Source: Nilaparvata lugens
Taxonomy: Eukaryota > Arthropoda > Insecta > Hemiptera > Delphacidae
Reading direction: 5' to 3'
DNA length: 64,000 bases
Assembly (NCBI RefSeq): GCF_014356525.2
Contig: NC_052508.1
Coordinates: 62,520,047 to 62,584,046 of the forward strand
The translations under genes and the position numbers were made by a program. Below are positions 34,501-45,432 of this stretch, piece after piece; within the stretch, counting starts at the first letter, position 1, and every line of letters starts with the position of its first letter. A model generated the notes under the pieces. That model did no database searches. It was not told the DNA's origin and saw only the letters and a program-made list of their open reading frames with translations.

Positions 34501-36334
34501 TGTTCCGGATTTGACCGCAAGTCTATTAATTAAAAGTAAATTGAAACACATTTTGTTTTTCTAAAATCTTTCATGCAATGCTGTCTACCTCCCTTCACTT
34601 GTTACAGTATCGGGTAGTATCAGTGTTTTCAATATTAAAAATAAATTTTAAAAACTTATCAAAAAACAAAATGTGTTTTCTATGTTCAAATAGATAAGCA
34701 ATTTTTCAACCTTTTACTATCTTGTGTATGTTATTTCTCATAGTATTGCACATTATTTTTCCATAGAACAAGACAGTATAAGTTTGTTTTTACATATAAA
34801 TTGAACACAATTAAAAACTTAAAAATAAATCGTACATTTACACATTTAAAAACCACATGCTTATATTTATTTATATAGAGTAATGTGTATTGTGACTTAC
34901 TTTTCTTATTAAATCTAGTCACTGCATTTTCCCATACAATAAATGATACTGTATAATAATATAATTATAGTTATAATATATTAATAATATTTTTATAATA
35001 AAATTGCCAACGTTTACAGCGAGATAGCGAGGTTTGGATCTGGCTTTTGGCGCTCGACCTCCCGGATGTATACACATATGTGTATACATCGTAGACAGTC
35101 TCACACCTAGAGCCATAGTTTCAGTATAATTATTATATTCAATATAATGATCAATTATTTACAAAATCATGTGTAATTATTTCTCAATTACTTTGATCCA
35201 CAATCAAGAAAATTGTCCGTTCCAGTAAAGTTGCAGAGAGACAAACAATTCGTTTCAGCGAATTGATGTTCTCCCAGTCCGTTGCACTTTTTCAAAATCT
35301 GGATTTTTTCTTTTTAACTGACACAATCGATGTAGGAACACTTTTTCAATATTTATTCACAATGCAATTTTTGCAATTTTGTCACAATTTGATGAGGAAC
35401 TCTGGATACACTAATCGGAAAATTCTTGAGACAGTACTCAAGCAAATTGTAATGTCAGGGGAATGTCTAGTCTTGCAGGAGTACAATTTAATGTAATTCC
35501 TCAAACTTTATCCGTCAAGATACATACATTCTTAGAAGATGCATCCATTATTTGATATGGTTCAAAGAAATCGATGTTGGATTCCTTTTTCAGTTACAAG
35601 ATAGGAATGTCACGTCAGGAATAACTTATCTTACAAAGATCAGCTTCAGTGCTGTCATTGATAATAATATTCAACCAAGTTTATAAATATTGGAAATGAT
35701 AGAGTAGTCCATTGTACTGTATTCATTTTTCCATAATTTCTTTGCCTTTGCTATCCACTTAAATATAGTAGTTCTTCAGCAATCAAGCAAGGCAAGGTAA
35801 TAAGCTCAAGATAGTGCAGATATATGTGCCGTCCATACCAGAGCATTGGAAACATATTATAATTATGAAAACATTATTGATTTTGTGAACTATGTAGACT
35901 ACATTGAAGAGATGATGATTCTTTGTTCTCTTATGACCATCCAATGATAATGAATGATCATGATCTTTATATTAGTCATTGAAATTTGAAACGAGTCACT
36001 GCAAAAGAAACAGAATTGAATTGCTAATTTCAAGAAATTAAGTTCAACTTATTGATTTGTAGAAGATTTCTTTCTTCCTAAGTAAAAAGTTTCATAAGTA
36101 TAATGAATGATGATGAGCCTACTGTACAGTTTGAGAATTGATGGTCTCTTTGATTTTGAATGAACAACAGTAGCCCTCAACCCAACCAAATTATAGAACC
36201 AACCTTCAATTTTGTACTAAATAATGTCACAGAAGCCAGGTAATAGATTACAATGCTCTGGTAGAGGAAACACTCATCACACTCGCCTAGTTACAACACA
36301 GACCCTCAGCTCAGGACCTAATGACGTCACTGAC
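28583..36334. other. 7.7-kb AT-rich intron-like sequence
   Basis: No coding exon, RNA gene or clear transposon was recognised. There is a poly-G run at about 29267-29278. Minus-strand frames of 62-70 codons (29826-30014, 30265-30477, 30918-31112, 32335-32547, 33860-34060, 34731-35116) and a plus frame at 35263-35496 are chance-length and without motifs. If the gene at 36335-36886 continues to the minus-strand 3' side, this is its downstream intron. Confidence 0.5.
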
Positions 36335-36886
36335 CTGTGCTTGGCACTGCCACCCCCGGCGGTGGAGAAAACAGTTTTGGTTTTTTCGGTTCAGGAGGTG
36401 GACAGAACAAATTAGCATTACTGTCGCTTGTACCATGTGCCTGGGCCTGAGCCTGAGCTGCTAAAGCTGTTATCTGATTCACGACGTCCTCCATTTCATG
36501 ACTCAACGGTGATTCTGAAGGCGGTGGCTCCTGGTTGTGATGATAAAGACTCCTGTTAGCCTGGTAGTTTTGTTGCGCCTGGTATTTTAGTTCGTCCAGC
36601 GGTCCCTTTGCGGCGGCGCCCGTCGAAATTACTTTGAGGATGTTACCTCCACACAGTTTTATGTGGGCGGTTATGGCAGCTTCCGATTTGAAGGCCAGAC
36701 GACACTTCTTGCAGAGGATGGCTACCAGGCTGGGAGTACCAGGATGCGAGTTGGTGCTACCTCCTAGGCCGCCTGGTGTTAGTTTGAGGGTGTCCGAGTC
36801 GCTGGCGCAAGCATTGATGAGCGCTTGCAGGGCGCTCGGCTCGAGTTGTAGTTGTGCAAGGCTGGTGCCTGCGAGTTCCCCAACAC
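36335..36886 (-). CDS. Internal exon of a zinc-finger protein, ZFHX/zfh-2-like
   Basis: On the minus strand a T-rich tract ending TTGTTTTTGGTGTTGCAG precedes position 36886, and the exon ends at 36335 with ACAG before GTCAGT. Both are good splice signals. The exon is exactly 552 bp, phase 1 at both ends, and open throughout; the stop (TGA) lies only after the donor. Its 184 residues include LEPSALQALINACASDSD, then a finger CKKCRLAFKSEAAITAHIKLC (C-x2-C-x12-H-x3-C), then Gln/Ala-rich and Pro-rich segments (PPPEPKKPKLFSPPPG). High GC content and low-complexity Gln/Ala stretches fit a nuclear regulatory protein. The layout resembles the C-terminal finger region of ZFHX3/4 and Drosophila zfh-2 as I remember it; this is not verified. 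The frame continuing upstream to 37004 is intronic read-through. Confidence 0.65.
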
Positions 36887-37371
36887 CTGCAACACCAAAA
36901 ACAAACAAAAAATTGTAAATAACCATGTTTATTTCTGTTATCATATCGCTTTTTAAAACGATCAAGTCAAGAACATTTTCAAGATCTGAACAGAAGAAAT
37001 TCACATGTATTAGCCAGAATTCGCTGGGATTCAGGTGAGTCGATTCAAGTCAAGAACAAGTCAAAAATATTCTCAAGATTTGAACAGAAGAAAGGCACAA
37101 ATATTTGCCCGAATTCGCTGGCGGTCAGCTCAATCGGATGAATTATCAAGAAGATCTTCGAGAGCTGAACAGTTGAAATGCACAAGTGCTTTGTTGTCAG
37201 GATTTGTTGGCATTCCTCTATCTAGTTTGATTGTTGAGACCATTGAATCGTCGAGAAAATAATATAAATTGATAATCCACTTTATTATTGTTTCACTCAT
37301 CCAAGACCTTCTAGAGGGAATGAAAAAATATCAATCAGAACTTATGTGTATTATTGCATTCAAATTAATGG
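36887..37371. other. Upstream intron flank of the exon, with a local duplication
   Basis: At 36955-37110 two similar segments (each with TCAAGTCAAGAACA and GAACAGAAGAAA) suggest a local duplication with period of about 85-90 bp. No exon signal was found. Confidence 0.4.
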
Positions 37372-37680
37372 TTGAATCACCATCATCGTCATCGTCGTCA
37401 TGGATTAGGCTTTTCAAGCATGGTGTCCATATCTTCCTTGGTCTACCAATACTTCTTCTGCCTATTTGCTTGTAGAGTAGGGCATTCAATGGGTGACGGT
37501 CTTCAGGCATTCTAAGGACATGATCTGACCACTTATTTCTATATGTTTTGTATCAAACTCAACACTGGTTGGACATCACAAGCTCTTCTTATATTTTCAT
37601 TTTGAATCTGATCCTCTCTTGTGCATCCTTTGACTTGTCTTAGGAATCGCATTTCTGCTAACTGTATTCTGTTTTACTGT
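37372..37680 (-). pseudogene. LINE reverse-transcriptase C-terminal relic
   Basis: Minus-strand translation gives MRFLRQVKGCTREDQIQNE and, after an in-frame stop and a shift, WSDHVLRMPEDRHP and GRRSIGRPRKIW. This order (MRFLR-KG-R-D-I-N, then W--H--RM, then GRR--GRPR--W) is typical of the C-terminal end of many insect LINE reverse transcriptase ORFs. The coding is broken, so this is a dead fragment. Confidence 0.7.
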
Positions 37681-37905
37681 AATGCTGACTGTATTAATGG
37701 TTGAATGATATCTTAAAATTATACATTCATAATACGTCATGTTTACAGTTCTCATAAATGCAATATTATCTATAGTCGGTATTGATGCGCACAGGGTTTT
37801 CTTTCAGCGATGAAGATAATTATACACACAGCTTGTTGATCGATATTGGACGGATTTTTCCACCTAAATTCACAGATATGTTGGACCTTACGAATGTAGG
37901 CGAGG

Positions 37906-37953
37906 GGTGAAGAAGAAGAAGAAGAAGAAGAAGAAGAGAAGAAGAAGAAGAAG

Positions 37954-37985
<32 letters not shown>

Positions 37986-38157
37986 GAAGAAGAAGAAGAA
38001 GAAGAAGAAGAAGAAGAAGAGAGAAGAAGAAGAAGAAGAAGAAGAAGAAGAAGAAGAAGAAGAAGAAGAGAAGAAGAAGAAGAAGAAGAAGAAGAAAAAG
38101 AAGAAGAAGAAGAAGAAGAAGAAGAAGAAGAAGGAAAAGAAGAAGTAGAAGAAGAGT
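37906..38157. repeat. Long (GAA)n array
   Basis: About 250 bp of GAA/AGA triplets on the plus strand with a few phase-shifting GAGA interruptions. It yields spurious Lys/Arg/Glu or Ser/Phe/Leu frames on both strands. Pure purine/pyrimidine mirror tracts of this kind can form triplexes. It lies about 1 kb upstream of the zinc-finger exon in gene orientation. Confidence 0.95.
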
Positions 38158-39526
38158 AACAGAGAGAGTGGGCTTGGCAGGCAAGCAGGCAGGCATATGC
38201 AAATGAGATGCCCAATACTAATGACCCAACTGATGTTTTGATTGCGAGAACATGCTACGTGTCCAGAGGGGGGGGGTAAGGTGTAGGGGGGTGTATGGGG
38301 TACGCCTACAATATTATTATAGCACCAATTAGTCTTTGACTTATCTTGTGCAGTATCGTAGCACAAGACTCGTCCAGTGCCGTATGCCTGCCGCATGCCC
38401 GTGCCCTTTATTTATAACGCGCATACTAACAACATAAAATCAACTGTCTCTCCACTTATATTCTTCTTCCTCTATTTTTTCTTCTCCTTGGTCATCTTCC
38501 TGCTCCGTCTTTTCCAATGTCTTGTTATTATTGTGCCTCGCTTCACCTTCTTCTTCTATATTTATTCTCACTCATTTTTCTCTTCCTCTTCTTCTATTTT
38601 GTTCTCTCTCTTCTCTACTTCTTCTTCTTCCTGCTTCTTGTTTCTAATTCTTATTCTTCTTGCTTCTCGCTTTTGCCTCCCCCTCTTACTTGTAGCAAAT
38701 GGAATCGGAATAGATTTCCTACTCTAGCCAATCAAAGCTACTCCCCACTTGCTTCAGTTTCTCATAAAGGTTGGAATTGTCACGTGATGTACTTGAAATC
38801 ATGAGGAACTGAGACCCTCCCAAACTGATGTACAATTTGAAAGACAATGTAATATATGACTCGCACATTTGGTGAACTGCAATAAACAAGTGAAAAATGC
38901 TACAATGAAAATTAATAAGATTGAAAGTAAAAATTATAAGATAGTCATAAATTTGGTATAGAATATTATACATAAGTGATTCAGTCATTTGAGAAACACC
39001 TCATGTCCAAAACAGTAAATTTCTGGGAAATTACAAAAATTTATCGCGATTGCCTCTGCTTCTAGCTTGTTCCCCCCTTTCAGAAAAACTAAGAGGGAAT
39101 TGAAATTCTCGTAATGACGATTAAACGTTTTTCACCGTTATTCATCATACAGAATCTTTGAACCCTTTATCTCCACACAATAACAGTTTTTGCAAAAACC
39201 TAACTGAATGTTTCGATCTGTTTTCATTGAAGGGCAAAGCTACACCATAGTGACCTACTGATCCAAGTAGCATAGCAGGCCTACCCGTTTGAAAAAGGCA
39301 ACATTTTTTTAGAGATCGTGAGAAACAGGTATTCAGATGATATTATGGAAACTCCAAATTGAATGAATGAATGTATGGGAGGATACTGATTTGGTAGAAA
39401 GGGAAATGAATGAATAGAGGAAAGGATATGCGTTATCAAGATAGGGTAAGTGAGAATGATATAAAGAGTTGAAAGAAAGGGTGAATGAGAGAGTGATAGA
39501 GGGAGCGATGGTGACAGGTGAGTGAG
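38158..39526. other. Spacer with G-rich and CTT-rich tracts
   Basis: Positions 38266-38300 contain several runs of five or more G and could form a G-quadruplex. Positions 38455-38690 are pyrimidine-rich (CTT/TTC). No gene is supported. Confidence 0.5.
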
Positions 39527-39737
39527 ATTGATTGATTGAGTACTTTATTTATTAAGATTACAATATATACTGGCTTATACACTTTTACTTAATATAGACT
39601 AAGAAAATACTTATTGAACTGTATATGATATGAAAAAGCAATTTTTAATATAATAGCTATAGATAATCATATTGTTATGCATCTACATAAATTGGCGAAG
39701 CTTTGTACATATCAATGTCCATTCTTCGGAAAGAATG
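39527..39737 (-). mobile_element. LINE or SINE 3' end, copy 2
   Basis: Same family and orientation as 544-985, with the tail AATAAAGTACTCAATCAATC at 39527-39550, but broken off at the GAAAGAATGG site where a GA-rich microsatellite starts. Confidence 0.6.
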
Positions 39738-39772
39738 GTGGTGAGTGAGAGAGAGAGTGATAGAGAGAGTGA

Positions 39773-39803
<31 letters not shown>

Positions 39804-40230
39804 TGAGAGAGAGAGAGTGATTGTGGCAGAGAGAGAGAGAGAGAGTGAGAGAGAGAGTGATTGTGGCAGAGAGAGCAAGTGATAAATTTTTTGAGATAGA
39901 AACAGTGAGCGTGAGCTAGTACAGTAGTGGGGAGTGCGAGAAAGATAAAATGAAAGGGAATCAAACAGAAAGAGAGAGATCGAGTGACAGAGGAATATAT
40001 TGGATTACGTAGATCAGAATAAAAAATATTCGAATAAATGTTTTCGCAAAATTATGATATTGTAATGGATGAGCCAATCATTTCTAAATGTATAATACGG
40101 AAGAGATAGTGTCCGGATTCTGGGTAGAATTCAGACTGAGGAAGAGAGATGCGGTGATATATGATAAAAGAGAAAAGAAGAAAAAAGAGAGTTGATAAAG
40201 AGCGGTGGGAGTAGGATGGGTGAAGGAAGA
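39738..40230. repeat. (GA)n-rich microsatellite region
   Basis: 39741-39880 is a compound (GAGA/GAGT)n array with two internal copies of GTGATTGTGGCAGAGAGAG. The following 350 bp stay purine-rich. It explains the Ser/Leu-rich minus-strand frames here. Confidence 0.85.
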
Positions 40231-40318
40231 AAGAAGATTGCCAGCGAGCATTCATTAAATTGTCACCAAGAGTTGCCCGGAAGTAGCAAATCGGAAACGG
40301 ATCACAAAGCGGTGCAAG

Positions 40319-40335
40319 ACCGGAAGTGACGTCAC
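40319..40335. promoter_or_regulatory. ETS-CRE composite-like motif
   Basis: ACCGGAAGTGACGTCAC joins an ETS core (CCGGAAGT) to a palindromic CRE (TGACGTCA). The composite is well known in metazoan promoters and enhancers bound by ETS and CREB/ATF factors. It sits in a 160-bp patch (40230-40390) that is less AT-rich than its surroundings. No transcript is visible beside it, so function is an inference. Confidence 0.35.
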
Positions 40336-40390
40336 GGAATGGGATCCACGCCTTTATCGCGATATACTCCGCTTTGTCTATCACCCATCA

Positions 40391-41731
40391 TCTTTATTTC
40401 AACTGATTTTGATTGCCGATTGAACTCTCATTATACTGTAGTTGATTAGCTTGTGAAGCATGTGTAATTCAAGATTCATGAATTACATTCCATAGTCCCA
40501 CTCATCATTCTCATATTCTCTTTGTTATTCAAGTATTAGTTGTTGATCATATTACCTGTTACCCATTTGTTCAGCTATAATATAATAGAATAATATAAGG
40601 AAATAGATGCTATAATATAAGGAAAGAAATGGCTTATACACGTTGGGAATACGAAATTCACAAATGACGTACGTCTGAACTTTAGAAATGACTAATTTGC
40701 AATTTTATTATTGATAAAAGCCTTAATTTATTGTCAAATTGAATAAAAATGTTGTCCTTGGTTATAATATAATAATGTAATAATTAGCGCGTTGTGCTTG
40801 GTTGCACCTCTGCTCACTATAGCAGCCCACTCACTGTTACCAACTTCATTTTGATTTTGCTGCACTGTTGCTCCATAATTATAACCTACTGAGTATTTTG
40901 CGTTGCCATGTTGCAAATCTGGAGTGCAGAAACATTTTTCCCGCACTAGAGCGGAAAAGTGATTCTTTGCGTTCTGTAATCAGTGCAGCAATGGCCACTT
41001 TTTAACGTAACTGTAGGAAAACATATATTATATAGAGGAGAATGATGAGGAAAATCCATATGAAATAATTTTTTTATTGGTAATTACATCATTTAATGTT
41101 TCATTGAGAACATTATCAAGTGGTGGTGGTGACAAATGCTTCAAAAGCATAATTCGAAGGCTTTAGCAGAGAGTATCGATGTGTTTTATTATTGGAATGT
41201 TTTCTATTGGTTATTATTTGAAGATAGGTTATAGATTAGAAGTATACGTAGATTGATTATTCTATGATAATACTGTATTGATAAATACGATGGAATATGA
41301 GAACCAAATAAAGGTAAATATTGTGATTAGATTCCAATTGTTTAGATTTCTATTGAAAATCAATTCTACATTGTAGATTTCGAATGTTCACGAAGAATCA
41401 GTTTCCAGATCTCTAAATGAAAAACAGATCTCTAGACCTAACGCCATTTTTGATTGAGAGTATGATGAAAGGGTTGACTTATCTAAGGGCCATCTTGATT
41501 CGTTTGCATAGGGTCATGAAAGGGTTGAAGGAGGGGTCAGCCAGTGACTGGTCATGTATGGCTACCTCCATATATGTACTCACCCTTCAAGTGCCCCTCC
41601 CAAAACATTCCTGCACTCTCTACCTCCCTTGAAATAAACTTCTGAACATTAAACATTTGAAAATTACTGTCTAAAGAGTATTCTCCAGCTACTTTATTAT
41701 CACCTCATTTACTGTATGTTATTACTCCACC
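40391..41731. other. Spacer, no supported gene
   Basis: AT-rich. Around 40925-41010 is a GAGCGGAAAAGTGA-type motif that recurs in diverged form near 48250, probably part of an old repeat. Confidence 0.4.
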
Positions 41732-41733
41732 TA

Positions 41734-42018
41734 TAGTGAGGTCCATATTATAATGGCAGTGGAGAAAGATAGGAGAACAACGTTGCCGATCCTCGTTCAT
41801 TCTCGTTTAAAATAATAAATTATATTTTATCAAGCAAAAAAATATATTTTTTAATAACTTCATAATGAATTTTCTTGATTAAGATGAGATATTTTATCAA
41901 TTGGTTATTAATTCTACATTGTTAAAAGACGATCTGGCAACAGAGCAACGCGAGGAAGAGATAACGATATCCGCTTTGTTGAATGATAGACAAAGATAGC
42001 AAAACGTGCACCTCACTA
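41734..42018. mobile_element. TA-flanked MITE (TAGTGAGG family), copy 1
   Basis: Ends TAGTGAGGTCC...GCACCTCACTA within TA dinucleotides (41732-41733 and 42019-42020), as expected of a Tc1/mariner-like MITE. About 285 bp, with no coding. A relative lies at 48410-48657. Confidence 0.6.
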
Positions 42019-42470
42019 TAGTGTTACCATGAAGAAGGACGAAGTAAGGAAAAATAATTGCCTTCCCTTGAAGTATTTCCTAATTTTGTGGTAGAGGGTA
42101 ACTATAATATTAATATTTTTCATTCCGTCAATTATTATTTCTTTATTCTGATCAATTATGGTGTTCCATTGTGTATAGTGGAAGTGGTGTGATATGTAAA
42201 TATTTCACATAGTGTTGAGTTATTCGTTAGGAAGCTATTTAGTAGAAGACGGACTTCTAGGTTTTTGATAATTTTTACGTGTTCACGATTCTTGAGATTT
42301 TCGATAGATAACAGTAGCCTTATGATATAGAGTTTCTGCTAGTATGGGTTAGTCTATACTGTATACAGTGGAAGGATACAGTCTATACGGAACTCTATAC
42401 GGTATAGGTTATACACAGATAACTTAATATTGGTTATTGCCCAGCCGGGATAGGAAAAATTAATTGAAGA
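42019..42470. other. Spacer, no supported gene
   Basis: Contains short repeated TATAC/GGTATAG motifs near 42345-42415 but no recognisable element. Confidence 0.4.
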
Positions 42471-43212
42471 ATATACTTGGAAGGAAGGAAGAGTGAAGAT
42501 GTTGGGTGGAGAGACAGCAGAAATGAGAATGAGGAGTTGGAAAGGAGTGGAGAAAACTCAAGGTGGAAGGAAATGAGAAAGAATGCAGCAAGAAGAACAG
42601 GAAGTGGTGAAGAAAAAGGAGATGAAGAAATGAGAGTGGGAGAAGAAATGGTTAGAAGAAGAACTAAAAAGGAATTCAAAAACGTGGAGAGAGCAGGAAG
42701 TTAAGAAGTGATATGAAACTAGATCGAAGAGGAAGAGGAAAGACGTGAAATGAAATTGCTGCGAAAGAAGAGAGTGTAAAGTATTGGGTGAAGGAATCAC
42801 AAAGGAAAGAAGACAGAGTCAAGAAAGAATTATGGAGAGAATCAAGAAAAGGTTTAGAAATAGTGATTGATGAAGAAACAATTCTGAAGGAGAGAATAGT
42901 AATAGAGAACAGATAACTCAATTTAGGAAGAATAGAAGAATAAGAGTATGACGGAGTGAAAGAAGAATAAAAAAATAGGGAAAAACGTTAACAAAAGGAT
43001 AAGAATGGGAAAATAGAAATAAATGAGGAATAACAAAGAAAAGAAAACTGGGGATAAGAACGAGATAGGAAAGGTATCTAGAAAAGAAGAAATTGATGGA
43101 TTTATTTATTTTCTATATGAATTGTGAAGCAGAAATGAAAGGAGTGAAGGACATGGGAGAAGAAGAATAAGACAAGGCAGAATAGGAAGTAGAAGAATAA
43201 AAAGAAGAAGAA

Positions 43213-43243
<31 letters not shown>

Positions 43244-43248
43244 AAGAA

Positions 43249-43280
<32 letters not shown>

Positions 43281-43380
43281 AGAAAAGAGATCTTGATAAA
43301 ACTGAGAGAGGAAAGAGAAAACACCAAGAACGAATAGAACAAGAGGAGGAGGAAAAAGAATTCAAGTAAGAGGTGGAAGA
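42471..43380. repeat. 900-bp purine-rich tract with a (GAA)n core
   Basis: The plus strand is overwhelmingly A and G for almost 900 bp, with (GAA)n at about 43195-43290. The strand bias explains many overlapping Lys/Glu/Arg (plus) and Ser/Phe/Leu (minus) frames, none of which is a gene. Confidence 0.8.
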
Positions 43381-45050
43381 AGAACAGGCGGAACAGTTTT
43401 GTTTTACATTATTGCGATAAGATCAGTGAGTGCCCGGGCATCACTTCAATTATTGCGGCACGCCGTTACGGTGGGTGGAACAAACGAAGAGGGAAGATAG
43501 GCAATGAACAGCAGAGCAAGAGAGACGGAGCCGGACAGAGGTGTGAGGAGGAAGACGGACAACTCAAACACCGCGACGCACCACTCTTAATTACTGAACC
43601 GAAAATTACAGCGCCGATAAGATCTGACACTGTTTGGCTTGGAAGAGCGAGATGGAAAACGCAAAATAAACACGATAGAAGAGGATAGTGGAGGGAGAAA
43701 CACTACCCTGCAACAATGAGGTCCAAAGAAAGATTGAGATGAAACTCCACAAAACATACAAGATAAAAGAGGATAGTGAAGGGAGAATCACTAGAAATCA
43801 ACATTGAAGGAATACATAGAGCAACTGTTCAACAACTGTTACAACTACAATGAAGAGAGACAGGGAAATGGGAACCACGTAGATGAGGAAGAAAGATAGA
43901 GGATGTACGTAGGTGTGTGCGATAATAACCCAGAATTATTATTTATTCCATCCTTATCTTGTCTGCTTTATCACAGGCACGTCCTTTCACCCAGTCTTCA
44001 CGTAAGGTAAGTCAATTATTGTTATTTAATTATGTCTGACTAAAAATGTAAATATAAGCGGTGTTGGCACCCCATCAGTCGCCATTTTGTGTGTCTTCAT
44101 GGTTGCACGCCTCCTAATCAAGATAAATTTAATTACGTTTCATTAAAACGTAGCCGCGTACCGCAATAATGGGCGTAACTACGTTGGGAGATAGTATATG
44201 TAAACGTATATATGTAGAGGTTGTACTGTACATAAACTTCTTCTTCCACTGTAGGACAGAGTAAAAACATACCTATAGGCCTACTATACTAGTAGTTCTG
44301 TGAACAGTAGACCTCACGCAGAATTCTCATCCACAAGTACCTGATTGAAACTATAGACCTTATACAAATACAGTAATAGACTGGCTTCCCCACACATCTG
44401 TGTAATCACTTGTCAGCTGATTTATGATGAATAATTCTATAGTCTGGGAGGCTAAAGGAGGCTCCTTTTTCCTTTTATATCATCCTTGAGAGGCAAAATT
44501 TCCAAAAACCTTGTGTATACGTCGACGCGCAATTTAAAAAAGAACATACCTGTCAAATTTCATGAAAATCTATTACCGCGTTTCGTCGTAAATGCGCGAC
44601 ATATAAACATTTAAACATTCAAACATTTAAACGAAATGCCAAACCGTCGACTTGAATCTTAGACCTCACTTCGCTCGGTCAATAATACATATGTATGGCT
44701 CATAGAACTAGAAATCAGTTACTCATCAAGTAGATATAATTTTATGGTTTCGTAGTAGAATATAAATAATATACTTGTATATATTACTGAGTACAAGTAC
44801 AGTATATACATGCTGTATACTTTCCCCCTTTCTTTCCACTATTTTTTCGATGAAACTTGATTAAAACTGACCACTACTCCTTGTAATTAGGTAGAGAGTA
44901 ATCATTTTTCTAGCTATTCCAGTGTTTATCAACGTATCTTGCTGTCTGGTACACAATTATTCTCTAATTTATCAATGTCCTACTTGCAACTCTCGTATAT
45001 TGCTACAGGAAAAAATGTTGAGATAATAATATAGCGGTTCATGAGAGTGG
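43381..45050. other. Spacer, including a TE-tail-like segment
   Basis: No gene. 44530-44690 contains AAATTTCATGAAAATCTATT and CTTAGACCTCACTTCGCTCG, similar in style to the 3' ends of insect transposable elements (RTE or Helitron-like). The less AT-rich patches at 43395-43480 and 44050-44175 might be conserved noncoding DNA, which cannot be judged without comparison. Confidence 0.35.
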
Positions 45051-45432
45051 TTTCACCTGTTCAAAAGTTTTGTTAGAGTACGAAATGTATGTAACCTGGA
45101 AGAGAAAATAGTATTTGGAAATAATGAGAATTTACTATGACTAATCAAATCAAATAGGAATTTAAGATTGTATAAACTGGGGGGTTGTTTAACATAATAT
45201 TTTTCCAATATTATCAGTTGTATGTGTTGTACTGTATGTATTTTTTGGAAGAGTAATTTCACCTGTTCAAAAGTCTTGCTAGAGTACCAAATGTATGTAA
45301 CCTGGGAGAGAAAATAGTATTTGTTAATGAGAATTCACTTTGACTAATAAAATCAATAGGAATTCGAAATTGTATAAACTCAGGGGTTGTTTAACACAAT
45401 ATTTTTCCAATATTATCAGTTGTATGTATTTT
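45051..45432. repeat. Tandem duplication of about 206 bp
   Basis: TTTCACCTGTTCAAAAGT occurs at 45051 and 45257, and both copies continue through ATGTATGTAACCTGG and TTTTTCCAATATTATCAG. They differ by substitutions and a few indels. Frames within it are not conserved. Confidence 0.9.

Noticed and set aside
36887..37004. N-terminal start of the zinc-finger protein at 37004
   Set aside because: The segment lies before a strong 3' splice site and its sequence is intron-like; the ATG there is read-through, not the true start.
37770..38396. Overlapping frames of 99-208 codons in both strands (poly-Ser/Phe/Leu, poly-Lys/Arg)
   Set aside because: They are translations of the GAA/TTC array. The same applies to frames at 43102-43365, 48850-49347 and 56951-57220.
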